In this document: one piece after another, positions 6,927 to 16,019 of the stretch | How the letters are laid out: every line of letters begins with the position of its first letter | Position numbering within the stretch: position 1 is the stretch's first letter | Source of the DNA: Paraburkholderia sp. SOS3 | GTDB taxonomy: Bacteria; Pseudomonadota; Gammaproteobacteria; Burkholderiales; Burkholderiaceae | Direction: 5' to 3' | DNA length: 64,000 nucleotides | Assembly: GCF_001922345.1 (NCBI RefSeq) | Contig: NZ_CP018812.1 | Span: 1,426,001 to 1,490,000, forward strand | Program-made: the position numbers and the translations under genes | Notes under the pieces: model-generated | The model's input: only the letters and a program-made list of their open reading frames with translations | What the model was told of the DNA's origin: nothing | The model's database searches: none

Positions 6927-7763
6927 ATGAGACTCGCCCAAGCCAGCGCAAAATTTCTCTGCCTGTCCGCTGTTGCCGCACTGCTGGCGCTCGCCGCCTG
7001 CACGAAAGTCGACACACCCGCGCAGAGCGCAGGCGCGGGAGACTCGACGCTCAAACAGGTCTTGCAGCGCGGATCGCTACGCGTCGGCGACTGTCTGAGC
7101 TTTGCGCCATTCGGTTTCTACGATCAGTCCGGCGCTCCCGACGGCTATGACGTCGATCTCGCGAAAGAACTCGCCAAGCAGATGGGCGTGAAGCTCGAAA
7201 TGGTCAATACGACGAGCGCGAACCGCATTCCGAACCTGCAGACCAGCAAGGTCGACGTCGTGTTCTGCAATTTCACGCGAAACCTCGAACGCGCGAAGGA
7301 AATTTCGTTCACCAATCCGTATGTGGTGGCGAGCGAAGCGCTGCTCGTGAAGAAAAGCAGCGGCATCAAGTCGATCAAGGACATGTCGAATCGCACGATC
7401 GCCACCGTCAAAGGCTCGACGAACGGCGACGAAGTGCGTTCTCTGAACATGCAGGTCAAGATTCAGGAATACGACAGCTCGCAGGCCGCGATTCTCGCAG
7501 TCAAGCAAGGCCAGGCCGACGCGATGATCGAGGACAACAACTTCCTCGCGTATCAGGCGAAGCTCGATCCCGAGCTGACTGTGACCGACGAAGCACTTGT
7601 GCCGCTCGAATACAACGGCTTCGGTGTCAAGCAAGGCGATCAGGTGTGGCTCGATTACCTGAACCTGTTCCTGTTCCAGATCAACGCGTCGAAGCTGAAC
7701 CAGCAGTTGTACAAGAAATGGTTCGGCGTCGACCCGCACTATCCGCTGAATCCGCAGTTCTAG
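6927..7763 (+). CDS. Amino-acid ABC transporter substrate-binding lipoprotein
   Basis: Family-3 periplasmic solute-binding protein of 278 residues. The N-terminus is a lipoprotein signal with an LAAC lipobox (Cys25). The mature part opens with the usual LKQVLQRGSLRVG and FAPFGFYDQSGAPDGYDVDL, then KVDVVFCNFTRNLERAKEIS, typical of binding proteins for polar amino acids and related solutes. It should capture the substrate in the periplasm and pass it to the two permeases encoded next. The substrate is not clear. It is the first gene of a five-gene operon. Confidence 0.9.
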   Translation: MRLAQASAKFLCLSAVAALLALAACTKVDTPAQSAGAGDSTLKQVLQRGSLRVGDCLSFAPFGFYDQSGAPDGYDVDLAKELAKQMGVKLEMVNTTSANRIPNLQTSKVDVVFCNFTRNLERAKEISFTNPYVVASEALLVKKSSGIKSIKDMSNRTIATVKGSTNGDEVRSLNMQVKIQEYDSSQAAILAVKQGQADAMIEDNNFLAYQAKLDPELTVTDEALVPLEYNGFGVKQGDQVWLDYLNLFLFQINASKLNQQLYKKWFGVDPHYPLNPQF

Positions 7764-7794
7764 GCCGTTTGCCGCTGCGGCGTACGGAGAAGCG

Positions 7795-8511
7795 ATGAGC
7801 TACCAATGGATGACCCTCGCCGGTTACGCGAACGATTTCGTTCGCGCGGCGTGGCTGACGCTGCAGGTCACGCTGCTCGCGTTTGTGCTTTCGATCGCGC
7901 TCGGCCTTCTGACCGCGCTTGCCGGTTCGTCGCGCGTGATGGTGCTGCGCTCGATCGCGAGCATCTATATCGAGGCGATCCGCAATACGCCGGTGCTGCT
8001 GCAGATCTTTATCGTGTTCTTCGGCTTGCCAACGCTCGGCATCCGGCTCGATGCGTACACGGCGGGCGTGATCGCGCTCGGTGTGAATGTCGGCGCCTAT
8101 CTTGCTGAAGTGTTTCGCGCAGGCATTCAGTCGGTGCCGCGCGGGCAACTCGAAGCCGCATCGATTCTCGGCATGCAGCGCTCGCAAATCTTTGTCGACG
8201 TCGTGTTGCCGCAAGCGGCGCGTGCCGTTTATCCGGCGATCGTCAATAACCTGATCCAGCTGCTGCTCGGCACATCGCTGCTGTCGGCGATCGCACTACC
8301 GGAGCTAAGCGGCACCGCGACGGTGATCAATTCGCGCACGTTGCTCTATGTGCAGACGTTCACCATTACGCTTGTCATTTATCTGATCCTGAGCAATGCG
8401 CTTTCGTGGGTTGCGGCGCAGATCGGTGCACGCGTGTTTCATCCGCCGCTCGAAATGAAAAAGCGCACGCGGCGGGCGTTTTTCTTCGCGCGCCAGGTGG
8501 ACCGCACCTGA
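7795..8511 (+). CDS. Amino-acid ABC transporter permease 1
   Basis: Inner-membrane subunit of 238 residues of the HisM/GlnP type. It has several hydrophobic segments and the [18 protein letters not shown] box typical of polar amino-acid permeases. The EAA loop that docks on the ATPase is [12 protein letters not shown], followed by VVLPQAAR. It starts 31 bases after the binding-protein gene and pairs with the next permease. Confidence 0.92.
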   Translation: MSYQWMTLAGYANDFVRAAWLTLQVTLLAFVLSIALGLLTALAGSSRVMVLRSIASIYIEAIRNTPVLLQIFIVFFGLPTLGIRLDAYTAGVIALGVNVGAYLAEVFRAGIQSVPRGQLEAASILGMQRSQIFVDVVLPQAARAVYPAIVNNLIQLLLGTSLLSAIALPELSGTATVINSRTLLYVQTFTITLVIYLILSNALSWVAAQIGARVFHPPLEMKKRTRRAFFFARQVDRT

Positions 8512-8559
8512 GCATCCGTGCAATCGCGTATTTGAGCATTCAGGCGCAAGAGACCGACC

Positions 8560-9210
8560 ATGTCGAGCGAACTGCTATTCAACAGCCTGTCGATCCTGCT
8601 GCAAGGATTGTGGGCCACCTTGCTGCTATCGGCGGCGTCGATTATCGGCGGCACGCTGATCGGGCTGTTCGCCGCCGTGTTGCGCACCTTCGGGCCGCCC
8701 GGCACGCGCTATATCGCAAAGCTCTATACCGAGCTCTTTCGCGGCTCGCCGGTGCTGATCACGCTGCTTTTCATCTATTTCGGCGTGTCGTACTTCGGTT
8801 ACGCGATCGACGTGTTTGCGGCGGGCGTGGTCGGTTTGAGCGTGTATCAGGGCGCCTATATCGCCGAGGTGTTTCGCTCCGGTATCGAGGCGGTGCCGAA
8901 AGGGCAGTGGGAAGTCTCGCAAATTCTCGGCCTGAGCAAGCTGCAGACGTTTTTTTCGGTGGTGCTGCCGCAAACCGGCCGCATCGTGCTGCCGCCGCTG
9001 ATCGGCCAGTATCTGTCGCTGATCAAGGATACGTCGATTGTCAGCATGATCGGCATGTCGGAGCTGATGCATGGCGGTCAGGCGATTGTCGACCGCGTCG
9101 GCAAGCCGGTCGAGATTTACGGCCTGGTCGCCGTGCTGTATTTCATCGTGTGCTTTCCGCTGTCGCAGTGGGTGCGCCGTCACGATCGGAGAAGGAGCGT
9201 GCTGTCATGA
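8560..9210 (+). CDS. Amino-acid ABC transporter permease 2
   Basis: Second HisM-type permease of 216 residues, with [20 protein letters not shown] and the EAA loop [13 protein letters not shown] followed by VVLPQTGR. Together with the preceding permease it makes the heterodimeric channel. Its stop overlaps the ATG of the ATPase gene by ATGA, so the two are probably translationally coupled. Confidence 0.92.
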   Translation: MSSELLFNSLSILLQGLWATLLLSAASIIGGTLIGLFAAVLRTFGPPGTRYIAKLYTELFRGSPVLITLLFIYFGVSYFGYAIDVFAAGVVGLSVYQGAYIAEVFRSGIEAVPKGQWEVSQILGLSKLQTFFSVVLPQTGRIVLPPLIGQYLSLIKDTSIVSMIGMSELMHGGQAIVDRVGKPVEIYGLVAVLYFIVCFPLSQWVRRHDRRRSVLS

Positions 9211-9959
9211 CCACGAACGCGCAGGGCAAGCCGGTGATCAATCTGTCCGGCGTCAGCAAGTCGTTCGGCGCTACGCAGGTGCTGCGCGATGTGAATCTCG
9301 ACGTAAAACCCGGTGAGGTTCTCGTGCTGATCGGCGCATCGGGTTCCGGCAAGAGCACGGTACTGCGCATCATGAGCGGGCTTGAAACAGCGGATGCCGG
9401 TGAAGTGTGGGTCAACAACGTGCCGTTGCACGATGCGCGGCGCGCCAGGGAAATTCGTGGGCATGTCGGCATGGTGTTTCAGCAGTTCAATCTGTTTCCG
9501 CACAAGAGCGCCCTCGGCAACGTCACGCTCGCGCTGATCAAGGCGCGCAAGATGAGTCCTGCCGATGCGCGCAGGCGCGCGATGGAAACGCTCGATCGCG
9601 TGGGCCTTGCCGATCGGGCGGAGCATTATCCGAGCCAGTTGTCGGGCGGCCAGCAACAGCGCGTCGCAATCGCGCGCGCGCTGGCGGTCGAACCCGGCAT
9701 CATGTTCTTCGATGAAGCGACCTCCGCGCTCGATCCCGAACTTGTCGGCGAGGTCACGGAAGTGATGCGCGGCCTCGCGCGCGACGGCATGACGATGGTC
9801 GTCGTCACGCATGAAATGGGCTTTGCGCGCAAGACCGCGGACCGCGTCGTATTCATGGACAAAGGCGTGATCGCGGAGCAGGGCGCGCCCGAGCAGATTT
9901 TCGTGAACCCGGCCAACGAGCGCACGCGCCAGTTCCTGCACCGGGTGCTCGACCATTGA
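9207..9959 (+). CDS. Amino-acid ABC transporter ATP-binding protein
   Basis: ATPase of 250 residues of the GlnQ/HisP type. Walker A is GASGSGKST (residues 43-51), the Q-loop is in [11 protein letters not shown], the signature is [15 protein letters not shown], and Walker B is [14 protein letters not shown], followed by the switch His in [12 protein letters not shown]. It powers import through the two permeases. Start ATG overlaps the preceding stop. Confidence 0.95.
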   Translation: MTTNAQGKPVINLSGVSKSFGATQVLRDVNLDVKPGEVLVLIGASGSGKSTVLRIMSGLETADAGEVWVNNVPLHDARRAREIRGHVGMVFQQFNLFPHKSALGNVTLALIKARKMSPADARRRAMETLDRVGLADRAEHYPSQLSGGQQQRVAIARALAVEPGIMFFDEATSALDPELVGEVTEVMRGLARDGMTMVVVTHEMGFARKTADRVVFMDKGVIAEQGAPEQIFVNPANERTRQFLHRVLDH

Positions 9960-10798
9960 GCGCGAATCTGAACTCGAAGTCCGGACGCCGCGATGGCGGC
10001 GCACGCGCGGCGCCCACATCGTCCGGTGCTGCCGCAAGCGCATCTTCCAGCGAATCGACACGGGCGCGAGGGGTCGATCGCGTCGTTGCGCTGCTCAGGC
10101 AGTTGCATGACGCGAGGCGTCCGCTCACGATGCGCGAACTGATCGAATCGACCGGCGCGCCGCGCTCGAGCGTCTACGAACTCGTAACGATTCTGACCGA
10201 GGCAGGCTGGCTTGAAACGCGGCCGGACGGCAGCGTGTTTTTCGGCCGCGAGATGCATTACTACGGCGCCGACTATGCCGTGCATAACGATCTGATCAGC
10301 CGCGCGCATCAAACCATTCTTTCGCTCGTGAAAGTTCACGACGAGACCGCGCAGCTCTGCATGCTCGAAGGCAACAAGTACACGGTGGTGCTGTCGGAAA
10401 ACAGCGCACGCCCCTTCAATATCAGTTCCGATATTGGCGTCAGGGTGCCGATTCCGTGGACCGCAACCGGCCGGCTGCTGCTCGCGCATCTGAGCGCCGC
10501 GGAAATTCGTGCACTGATTCCGGACGAAGATTTCGTACTCGACAACGGCACGCGCATCGTCTTCGACGACTTTCTGCATGATGTCGAGCGCGCAGCCCAA
10601 CTGGGCTACTGTTGCACCGAAGGATTGTCGCAGACGTTCCGCTGCTGCATGGCCGCGCCGATTCGCGACCGCATGGGCCATGCGGTGGCCGCGCTCTGCT
10701 TCATGACCGGACGCGACACGGACGCGGCCAAGCGTGCCGCCATGCTCGAAGATCTGATTCGCTCGGCTAAAGCGTTGTCGCAAACGTACGCTCGATAA
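9956..10798 (+). CDS. IclR-family transcriptional regulator
   Basis: Regulator of 280 residues from a TTG whose last two bases lie in the preceding stop (TTGA overlap). The first 45 residues are Ser/Ala-rich and the true start could be later. The winged helix-turn-helix is at about 50-105 ([20 protein letters not shown], then GWLETRPDG), followed by the IclR effector domain with [12 protein letters not shown] and the conserved [20 protein letters not shown] part. As the last gene of the operon it probably controls the transporter, perhaps through the palindrome at 6855. Confidence 0.88.
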   Translation: MSANLNSKSGRRDGGARAAPTSSGAAASASSSESTRARGVDRVVALLRQLHDARRPLTMRELIESTGAPRSSVYELVTILTEAGWLETRPDGSVFFGREMHYYGADYAVHNDLISRAHQTILSLVKVHDETAQLCMLEGNKYTVVLSENSARPFNISSDIGVRVPIPWTATGRLLLAHLSAAEIRALIPDEDFVLDNGTRIVFDDFLHDVERAAQLGYCCTEGLSQTFRCCMAAPIRDRMGHAVAALCFMTGRDTDAAKRAAMLEDLIRSAKALSQTYAR

Positions 10799-10887
10799 GG
10801 CTTGAAGCGAAAGCTGCTGCGAAGGCGCGGGAGTCGTTTCTTCAACGCGGCATTGCAAAAGTCCATGCGCGATCAATGCCAGCCCTG

Positions 10888-12063
10888 TCAAGATTCAAGG
10901 CCGTCTGCATCGGTGCTTGCATCGGCGCCTGCCTTGGCGGCGATTGGAACGGCTTTACCGGCGTGACCGGTGTTTGCGGTTGAACTTAACACTGCGATGC
11001 GCGATTCCGCGATTTGCCATGCAAGCATGCCCGGCACGAAGATCACGAGGTCGCGCACCCGTCGCGCACCCGCAAGCGCGAGACAGGTCGCCGGTTCGAG
11101 GCCGAGCATGCCGCCGATCAGCAGAAAGCCCCCTTCCTGCACGCCGAGTGCGGCCGGCACGAAGAACGCGGCGCTGGCCGCCACCTGAACCAGCGAATCG
11201 ATGACGAACGCCTCTGCAAAGCTAACAGGCGTGTCGAAGAAGTAAAGCGCAAGCCAGATCTGAAGCGATGTGCCAATCGCCTGCAGCGGCTGCCAGACAA
11301 ACAGATAGCGCAAGATGATGGCGCGGCGACGCCAGATGCGCTTGATTGTTTCGTCGATGTCGGCGGATTTGCCGACTAGCTGCGCGAGCTTGCCGCTCGC
11401 AATGCGATCGAGCGCGCGCATCATCCGTTCGAACGGACGCGCGTGCTGGATCGCCGCAAATATCGCGAACGCGGGCGCGATCAGCACGATGCCCCACGCG
11501 AGGTTGCCGACCGTGCGCAACGCGTCGGAGTGCACATGCGCGAACAGATAGGCGATGCCGGCTGCAGCAAACAGCAGCTGGCTGATCACGGTCAGTTGCA
11601 TGTCGACGATCAGACTGGCTGCACACGCCGACGCTGGAAAGCCGCTTTTAAGAAGCAGCCGGAACGAGATCAGATCGCCTCCGATTCGCGCCACGGGCAG
11701 CAGGCCATTGATCGATTCGCGAATCCAGATCAGACCGAGCAAGGCGCGGTAACGCGGCACCGGTGGATCGAGCATCAGCGTTTGCCATGCGCGTGCGTTC
11801 GCGAGCATATGCAGCACATGCGCGAGTGCGGCGACGACAAGGCCGGCCCCCGCCGTGCGCACAAGCGACATCACCGCCTCGGGATCGTCATTCGATACCA
11901 GCCATAAAGCAATCAGTAATCCCGCTGCGGCGGCGATGCGGCCAAAGTATCGCATCGCCCGGCCGCCCGGCATCGCGACGCGAAAGCGGCGGCGCAGCGG
12001 ATCGCGCGACCGCGGCGACGCACGGCCATCGGAATCGAATCGCACCAGGCGGGGTAATCGCAT
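10888..12063 (-). CDS. HpnL-like integral membrane protein (LPG synthase TM-domain family)
   Basis: Inner-membrane protein of 391 residues. The ATG at 12063 is chosen because GAGGCG precedes it and it avoids overlap with the upstream gene. About eight hydrophobic segments are seen, with ESINGLLPVARIGGDLISFR and the late AALGVQEGGFLLIGGMLGL motif typical of the UPF0104/lysylphosphatidylglycerol-synthase membrane domain. HpnL proteins of this family are linked to hopanoid lipids, and others are thought to move lipids. The gene follows a ferritin-like gene on the same strand, 43 bases apart. The substrate is not known. Confidence 0.75.
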   Translation of the reverse strand: MRLPRLVRFDSDGRASPRSRDPLRRRFRVAMPGGRAMRYFGRIAAAAGLLIALWLVSNDDPEAVMSLVRTAGAGLVVAALAHVLHMLANARAWQTLMLDPPVPRYRALLGLIWIRESINGLLPVARIGGDLISFRLLLKSGFPASACAASLIVDMQLTVISQLLFAAAGIAYLFAHVHSDALRTVGNLAWGIVLIAPAFAIFAAIQHARPFERMMRALDRIASGKLAQLVGKSADIDETIKRIWRRRAIILRYLFVWQPLQAIGTSLQIWLALYFFDTPVSFAEAFVIDSLVQVAASAAFFVPAALGVQEGGFLLIGGMLGLEPATCLALAGARRVRDLVIFVPGMLAWQIAESRIAVLSSTANTGHAGKAVPIAAKAGADASTDADGLES

Positions 12064-12106
12064 CGTTCGCCTCGTGTAGTGAGATGCGCGCAACCGTTCG
12101 CGCGCT

Positions 12107-13111
12107 TTACGGTTTGCGTTTGCGCATGAAGCGCAATGCAAAGCGCGTGAGTGCCGGCATGGTCCGCGGACGCAGCAGGCGTTCGTCGTAGCCCGAAAAG
12201 CGCCGATCGTTTTCTTTCAGGCACAGCAGCATCAGTTCGCGCGCGCCGATGTGCTCCGCCGACATCGATTGTGCACCCGTGACAGTGAAGTTGTTATCGA
12301 CGCTCTGTTCGTTACCGTCCGCATCGAGCGAGCGCGCAAGACCGATACGTTCCCAGCCGAGAAACACCCAGGCCGCAGCGACTTTCAGCTCGAAGCGAAT
12401 GCGTTGCCACACATTCAGTTTCGCCCGGTGCCACGCGATCCAGTTCGCGAACAGCAGGATATGTCTGCATTCCTCCTGCATCACGGGTTCGAACGTGTCG
12501 ATCAGTTCGGGCGGGAAGAAACCGGAGCGCCGCGCCACCTCGAACAGTCCAAATGCGAAGAAGCTGTCGATACATTCGCTGTAGCCCGTGACCAGATACG
12601 CCCACTCGGGGTCGCTCGGGTATGCGTACGGTATTTCGCGGGCGAGCTCGATACCGTATGCGCTGACCATGCGCGACAGCACTTCCTTATGGCGGCTTTC
12701 TTCCCATGCGTTGAGCGCGAGCGCGGCGCGCACCTCGGCGTCTTCGACGGTACTCGCGTAAGCGGCCATGCGCAGCCGTGCCTTGCCTTCGGTCTGCACG
12801 GCGATGTCCCAGATCGGCAGCGACATCAGTCGTTCGAGCGTGGCCGCATCGAGTCGGGGCCAATCGAGTACGGCAGGGCGGTACGGATTGAAGGTCTCGC
12901 GAAACATGCGGCACATCTCGCGCTTGTGTGTGTCGCCGCCGGGCACGAGCGGGCCGTCGATTGCGCTTCGCCATTGAACGGACCTGCGCGTCGCGGCCTC
13001 GAGTGCCGCCGCGTCGAGCGCGCCGCTCTGGCTCGGTGGACGAAATCCGGGCACCAGTTGCGCCGCATCGAACGGGTCGAGGACCGGATCGTCGAGAAGC
13101 TGATGTTCCAT
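12107..13111 (-). CDS. Ferritin-like di-iron protein
   Basis: Protein of 334 residues from the ATG at 13111, which has AGGGGG eight bases before it. An in-frame ATG at 13150 is less likely. Two EExRH motifs (EESRH and EECRH), about 80 residues apart, each with a preceding single Glu (QTEGKA and LFEVARR), give the four Glu and two His expected for a four-helix di-iron centre. It could be an oxidase, hydroxylase or desaturase-like enzyme. The pairing with an HpnL-like membrane protein hints at lipid modification. The reaction is not known. Confidence 0.65.
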   Translation of the reverse strand: MEHQLLDDPVLDPFDAAQLVPGFRPPSQSGALDAAALEAATRRSVQWRSAIDGPLVPGGDTHKREMCRMFRETFNPYRPAVLDWPRLDAATLERLMSLPIWDIAVQTEGKARLRMAAYASTVEDAEVRAALALNAWEESRHKEVLSRMVSAYGIELAREIPYAYPSDPEWAYLVTGYSECIDSFFAFGLFEVARRSGFFPPELIDTFEPVMQEECRHILLFANWIAWHRAKLNVWQRIRFELKVAAAWVFLGWERIGLARSLDADGNEQSVDNNFTVTGAQSMSAEHIGARELMLLCLKENDRRFSGYDERLLRPRTMPALTRFALRFMRKRKP

Positions 13112-13404
13112 GCTCGTGACCCCCTGCGTGAATGGATCGTCCGCAGTCACCCCAATCTTCTATAACCGCCCGTGCGCGCCACATGATTCATGGTAGGACG
13201 GGTTTTGCATCCTGCGCCACGAGCGTGCCGCGAGTTCGGCTTGCTTTGTGCACTGTTTGCACTGCCGATTGCGTAATCAGACGAATCGCGGCACATTGCG
13301 TAACGTTCTTGCGAACAAAATCATGTTGCGCGACGCCGTCAGCGGTTCGCTATCCGGCATTCGGCCGTCAGCGCACATTCCGACACGTAGAGGGACTTCC
13401 GCGA

Positions 13405-14592
13405 ATGAATCGATCGGTTTATTGGGTGATGGCGCTGGCCGCAGGCGTCGTCGTCGCAAACAACTATTACAACCAGCCCCTGCTCGTCGATTTCGCGCAC
13501 ACGTTCAATGTGACCGAGCGCGCGGCCGGTTCCGCGTCGGTCGCCGCACAGACTGGCTATGCGCTTGGCCTGCTGCTCTTCGTTCCGCTTGGCGACATGA
13601 TGCGGCGCACGACGCTGTTTACGGTCACGCTGCTCGCCGCGGCGCTGGCGCTGGTCGCTACCGCCTTTGCGCCGACGCTCGCATGGCTCGTCGTGGCGAG
13701 TTTCATGACGAGCCTGACGAGCGTGACGCCGCAACTGCTGACGCCGCTGGCTGCGCAACTGGCCGGACCACAGCAGCGCGGCAGGGCGGTCGGTACGGTG
13801 ATGTTCGGTTTGCTGTGCGGCATTCTGCTGTCGCGCACGGTGTCCGGCTTGCTGGCCGAATCGTTCGGCTGGCGCGCCGTATATGGCATCGCCGCGGCGG
13901 CGATGGTCGGCGTCGTCGTCATGCTGCTCGCGGTCGTGCCGCGCACCGAGCCGGTTTTCCCGGGCAGTTGGAGAAGCCTGATGGGCTCGCTCTGGACGCT
14001 GCTGCGCGAAGCGCCGCTGATCCGCCATACCTCGGCCATCGCCGCGCTGCAATTCGCCGCCTTCAGCGCGTTCTGGACCACGCTCGCGTTTCACCTGCAT
14101 GCGATCGATGCGCGCTACGGCAGCGCGACGGCTGGTCTGTTCGGCCTTGTCGGCGTGGTCGGGGCGAGTGCGTCGACCGTGTCGGGAAAGTGGACCGATC
14201 GCGGCGATGCACGCGGCGTCGTGCTCGCCGGCAGCATGGCGATGGTCATCGCGTATGGCGTGTTCGCGCTGGTCGGCGGGTCGATTACAGGGCTCGTTGC
14301 CGGTGTGATCGTGCTCGACTTCGGCGTGCAGATCGGACACGTCGCGAACATGTCGCGCAATATGGGCATCAGCGCAGGTGCGATGAACCGCATCAATACG
14401 CTTTATATGACGATTCGTTTTGCGGGCGGCGCACTGGGTACCGCAGTGGGCACGTTCGCCTGGAGTGTCTGGGGCTGGGCCGGTGTCTGCGCGACAGGGC
14501 TCGCGTTCTCGTTTGCATCGGTGCTCGTGCAACTGATCGCCGATCGCAGTGCGCGCCCCTTGCTGGCCGGGCGCGACGAAACGAAAGGGTGA
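13405..14592 (+). CDS. MFS transporter (drug efflux type)
   Basis: Twelve-segment permease of 395 residues. It opens with NNYYNQPLLVDFA, the signature of a proteobacterial MFS group often called sugar or drug efflux, has LGDMMRRTTLF at the loop 2-3 motif, and DFGVQIGHVANMSRN late in the protein. The start at 13405 has AGAGGGACTTCCGCGA before it. It is divergent from the ferritin-like gene. A close paralogue lies at 16020. Substrate unknown. Confidence 0.85.
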   Translation: MNRSVYWVMALAAGVVVANNYYNQPLLVDFAHTFNVTERAAGSASVAAQTGYALGLLLFVPLGDMMRRTTLFTVTLLAAALALVATAFAPTLAWLVVASFMTSLTSVTPQLLTPLAAQLAGPQQRGRAVGTVMFGLLCGILLSRTVSGLLAESFGWRAVYGIAAAAMVGVVVMLLAVVPRTEPVFPGSWRSLMGSLWTLLREAPLIRHTSAIAALQFAAFSAFWTTLAFHLHAIDARYGSATAGLFGLVGVVGASASTVSGKWTDRGDARGVVLAGSMAMVIAYGVFALVGGSITGLVAGVIVLDFGVQIGHVANMSRNMGISAGAMNRINTLYMTIRFAGGALGTAVGTFAWSVWGWAGVCATGLAFSFASVLVQLIADRSARPLLAGRDETKG

Positions 14593-14735
14593 CCTCGCAA
14601 GGCGGTTACCGCGCTGCATATTGCGGGAAGACCTTACACAAACGCAGGTTTTCGGATCGGCATATGATGGCCGCTGGTCGCATCCAGGCCGTATCAGGCC
14701 ATCGCGTTGTGCTCTGCCATTCGATGAGGTCGCAT

Positions 14736-15122
14736 ATGCAGAATACGGTGAAGACGGTGAAAATTCCCGGGCCCGATCATCCGATCACGGTAACGAAAAG
14801 CCCGTCGCATATCGTGGTTGTGGTGGCCGGCAAAGTGATTGCCGATACGAGAAACGCACTTGTGCTGCGCGAGGCATCGTATCCGGAAGTGCTCTATATT
14901 CCGCGCGAAGATGCGGATATGGCGCAACTCGAGCGCACTTCGCATGCAACCTATTGCCCGTACAAGGGCGAATGCAGTTACTACAGCATTCCAGCCGGCG
15001 GCGACCGGTCGCTGAATGCAGTCTGGACATATGAAAATCCTTACGACGCGGTGAGCGCGATCAAAGGTCATCTCGCGTTCTATCCGGACCGTGTCGACGC
15101 GATACGGATTCAGCCGGGCTGA
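14736..15122 (+). CDS. DUF427 protein
   Basis: Small cytoplasmic protein of 128 residues. It holds the DUF427 pattern: KIPGPDHPITV near the start, the strand KVIADTRNALVLREASYPEVLYIPREDADM, then CPYKGECSYYSI and TYENPYDAVSAIKGHLAFYP. The fold is a small beta-tent. Its function is unknown; proteins of this group sit in many catabolic or stress contexts. The start at 14736 has GAGGT before it. Nothing odd. Confidence 0.85.
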   Translation: MQNTVKTVKIPGPDHPITVTKSPSHIVVVVAGKVIADTRNALVLREASYPEVLYIPREDADMAQLERTSHATYCPYKGECSYYSIPAGGDRSLNAVWTYENPYDAVSAIKGHLAFYPDRVDAIRIQPG

Positions 15123-15200
15123 CTTTCCGGCATTTCACAGAGCGTCCGCTTAAGGTTCTCGAAGGCGCGTGATCGCGTCGTGACGTGCGGCGTTGCCGGT

Positions 15201-15288
15201 CGGGTATCGAATTTGCTTTCGAAAAGAAAGCTTGGTTGGGCACTTAGGGCAACTGCCTTAAGGCTCAATTTCCGCTTTCCGATACCCG
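15201..15288. repeat. Spaced inverted repeat before a small membrane-protein gene
   Basis: CGGGTATCG (15201-15209) pairs with CGATACCCG (15280-15288) across about 70 bases, ending 13 bases before the ATG at 15302. The inner part holds GCCTTAAGGC and an A/T-rich GAAAAGAAAG stretch. It may fold into a structured leader or be a regulator site. Confidence 0.35.
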
Positions 15289-15301
15289 AACGGAGCCTTC
15301 G

Positions 15302-15469
15302 ATGACGCTGGTCGTTTATCTCGTGGGATGGCTGATTCTGATTGCCGGCATCGCATGGGCGCTCGTCACCCTGCATGTGTCGCAGCACACCGTCGCGATT
15401 GTTGCGGTGATCATGGCAGGCATCGCACTGATTACCGCGGCGAAGAGGATTCGCGGCCGAGACCGCTAG
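15302..15469 (+). CDS. Small hydrophobic protein, two membrane segments
   Basis: Fifty-five residues. One hydrophobic helix spans about 3-24 (LVVYLVGWLILIAGIAWALV) and a second about 29-46 (VAIVAVIMAGIALITA), followed by a basic tail RIRGRDR. CGGAGCCTTCG before the ATG gives a Shine-Dalgarno. It resembles the many short uncharacterised inner-membrane proteins of Burkholderia. Function unknown. Confidence 0.6.
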   Translation: MTLVVYLVGWLILIAGIAWALVTLHVSQHTVAIVAVIMAGIALITAAKRIRGRDR

Positions 15470-15509
15470 GCGTTGACGACAGGCACCTACCAGTGCTTCA
15501 TCAAGCGCT

Positions 15510-15773
15510 TCATTCAGGCTTTGGGGACGGCAGCGCTCTCGTGAACGCTGCCGGCAACCACGGCTGCCAGACGCGCACCATTTCCGTCCAGAACATCAGC
15601 GGACCGGCGAATGCAAATAGACCCGGCTGCAGCAGCGATCGTGCGGCTGCGTCGAACGATGGGGTGGCGGTGATGTGAATCGTCACGACCTCGCCGTTTT
15701 TTTCGGGCAGGTCGCGTCGGGTCAGTTCCACATCGATCGTCGGAAAGTGCGCGGTCAGCTTCGTGTGATCCAT
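15510..15773 (-). CDS. Conserved hypothetical protein
   Basis: Protein of 87 residues starting MDHTKLTAHFPTIDVELTRR, from the ATG at 15773 with GGAGATTG before it. It has a beta-rich first half (EVVTIHITATPSF) and an aromatic middle (FAFAGPLMFWTEMVRVWQPW). No signal peptide or named domain is recognised. It stands alone, convergent with the small membrane-protein gene. Confidence 0.55.
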   Translation of the reverse strand: MDHTKLTAHFPTIDVELTRRDLPEKNGEVVTIHITATPSFDAAARSLLQPGLFAFAGPLMFWTEMVRVWQPWLPAAFTRALPSPKPE

Positions 15774-16019
15774 CGGTCAATCTCCATCGAATGTGCGGCC
15801 ACGTTCATGAAACGTGTCGTATTCGTTGCACTCCTGCCCATCAGTCTAGCGCGATGCGAAGGGCGCCGCCAGCGCGCGGCTGTGGCATGACTCGCGGGAA
15901 TAACTGCCGGCGCGAAATTGTTCTGTTGTCGATGCGGCTGCATCGAATGCGTCGCTCTTTGTTTGTGCAGCGCATTCCGTCTATTTCGGAAACGTCGACT
16001 TCCTATTGAAGATCCGTCC

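Noticed and set aside
8406..9959. A long plus-strand frame of 517 codons that would fuse Arg-rich sequence to the ABC ATPase
   Set aside because: The first 267 codons are an Arg/Ala-rich shadow of the permease gene in another frame; the ATPase has its own ATG at 9207.
13248..14735. Extension of the DUF427 frame upstream by nearly 500 codons
   Set aside because: It overlaps the MFS gene in another frame and is Arg-rich; a good start with Shine-Dalgarno lies at 14736.
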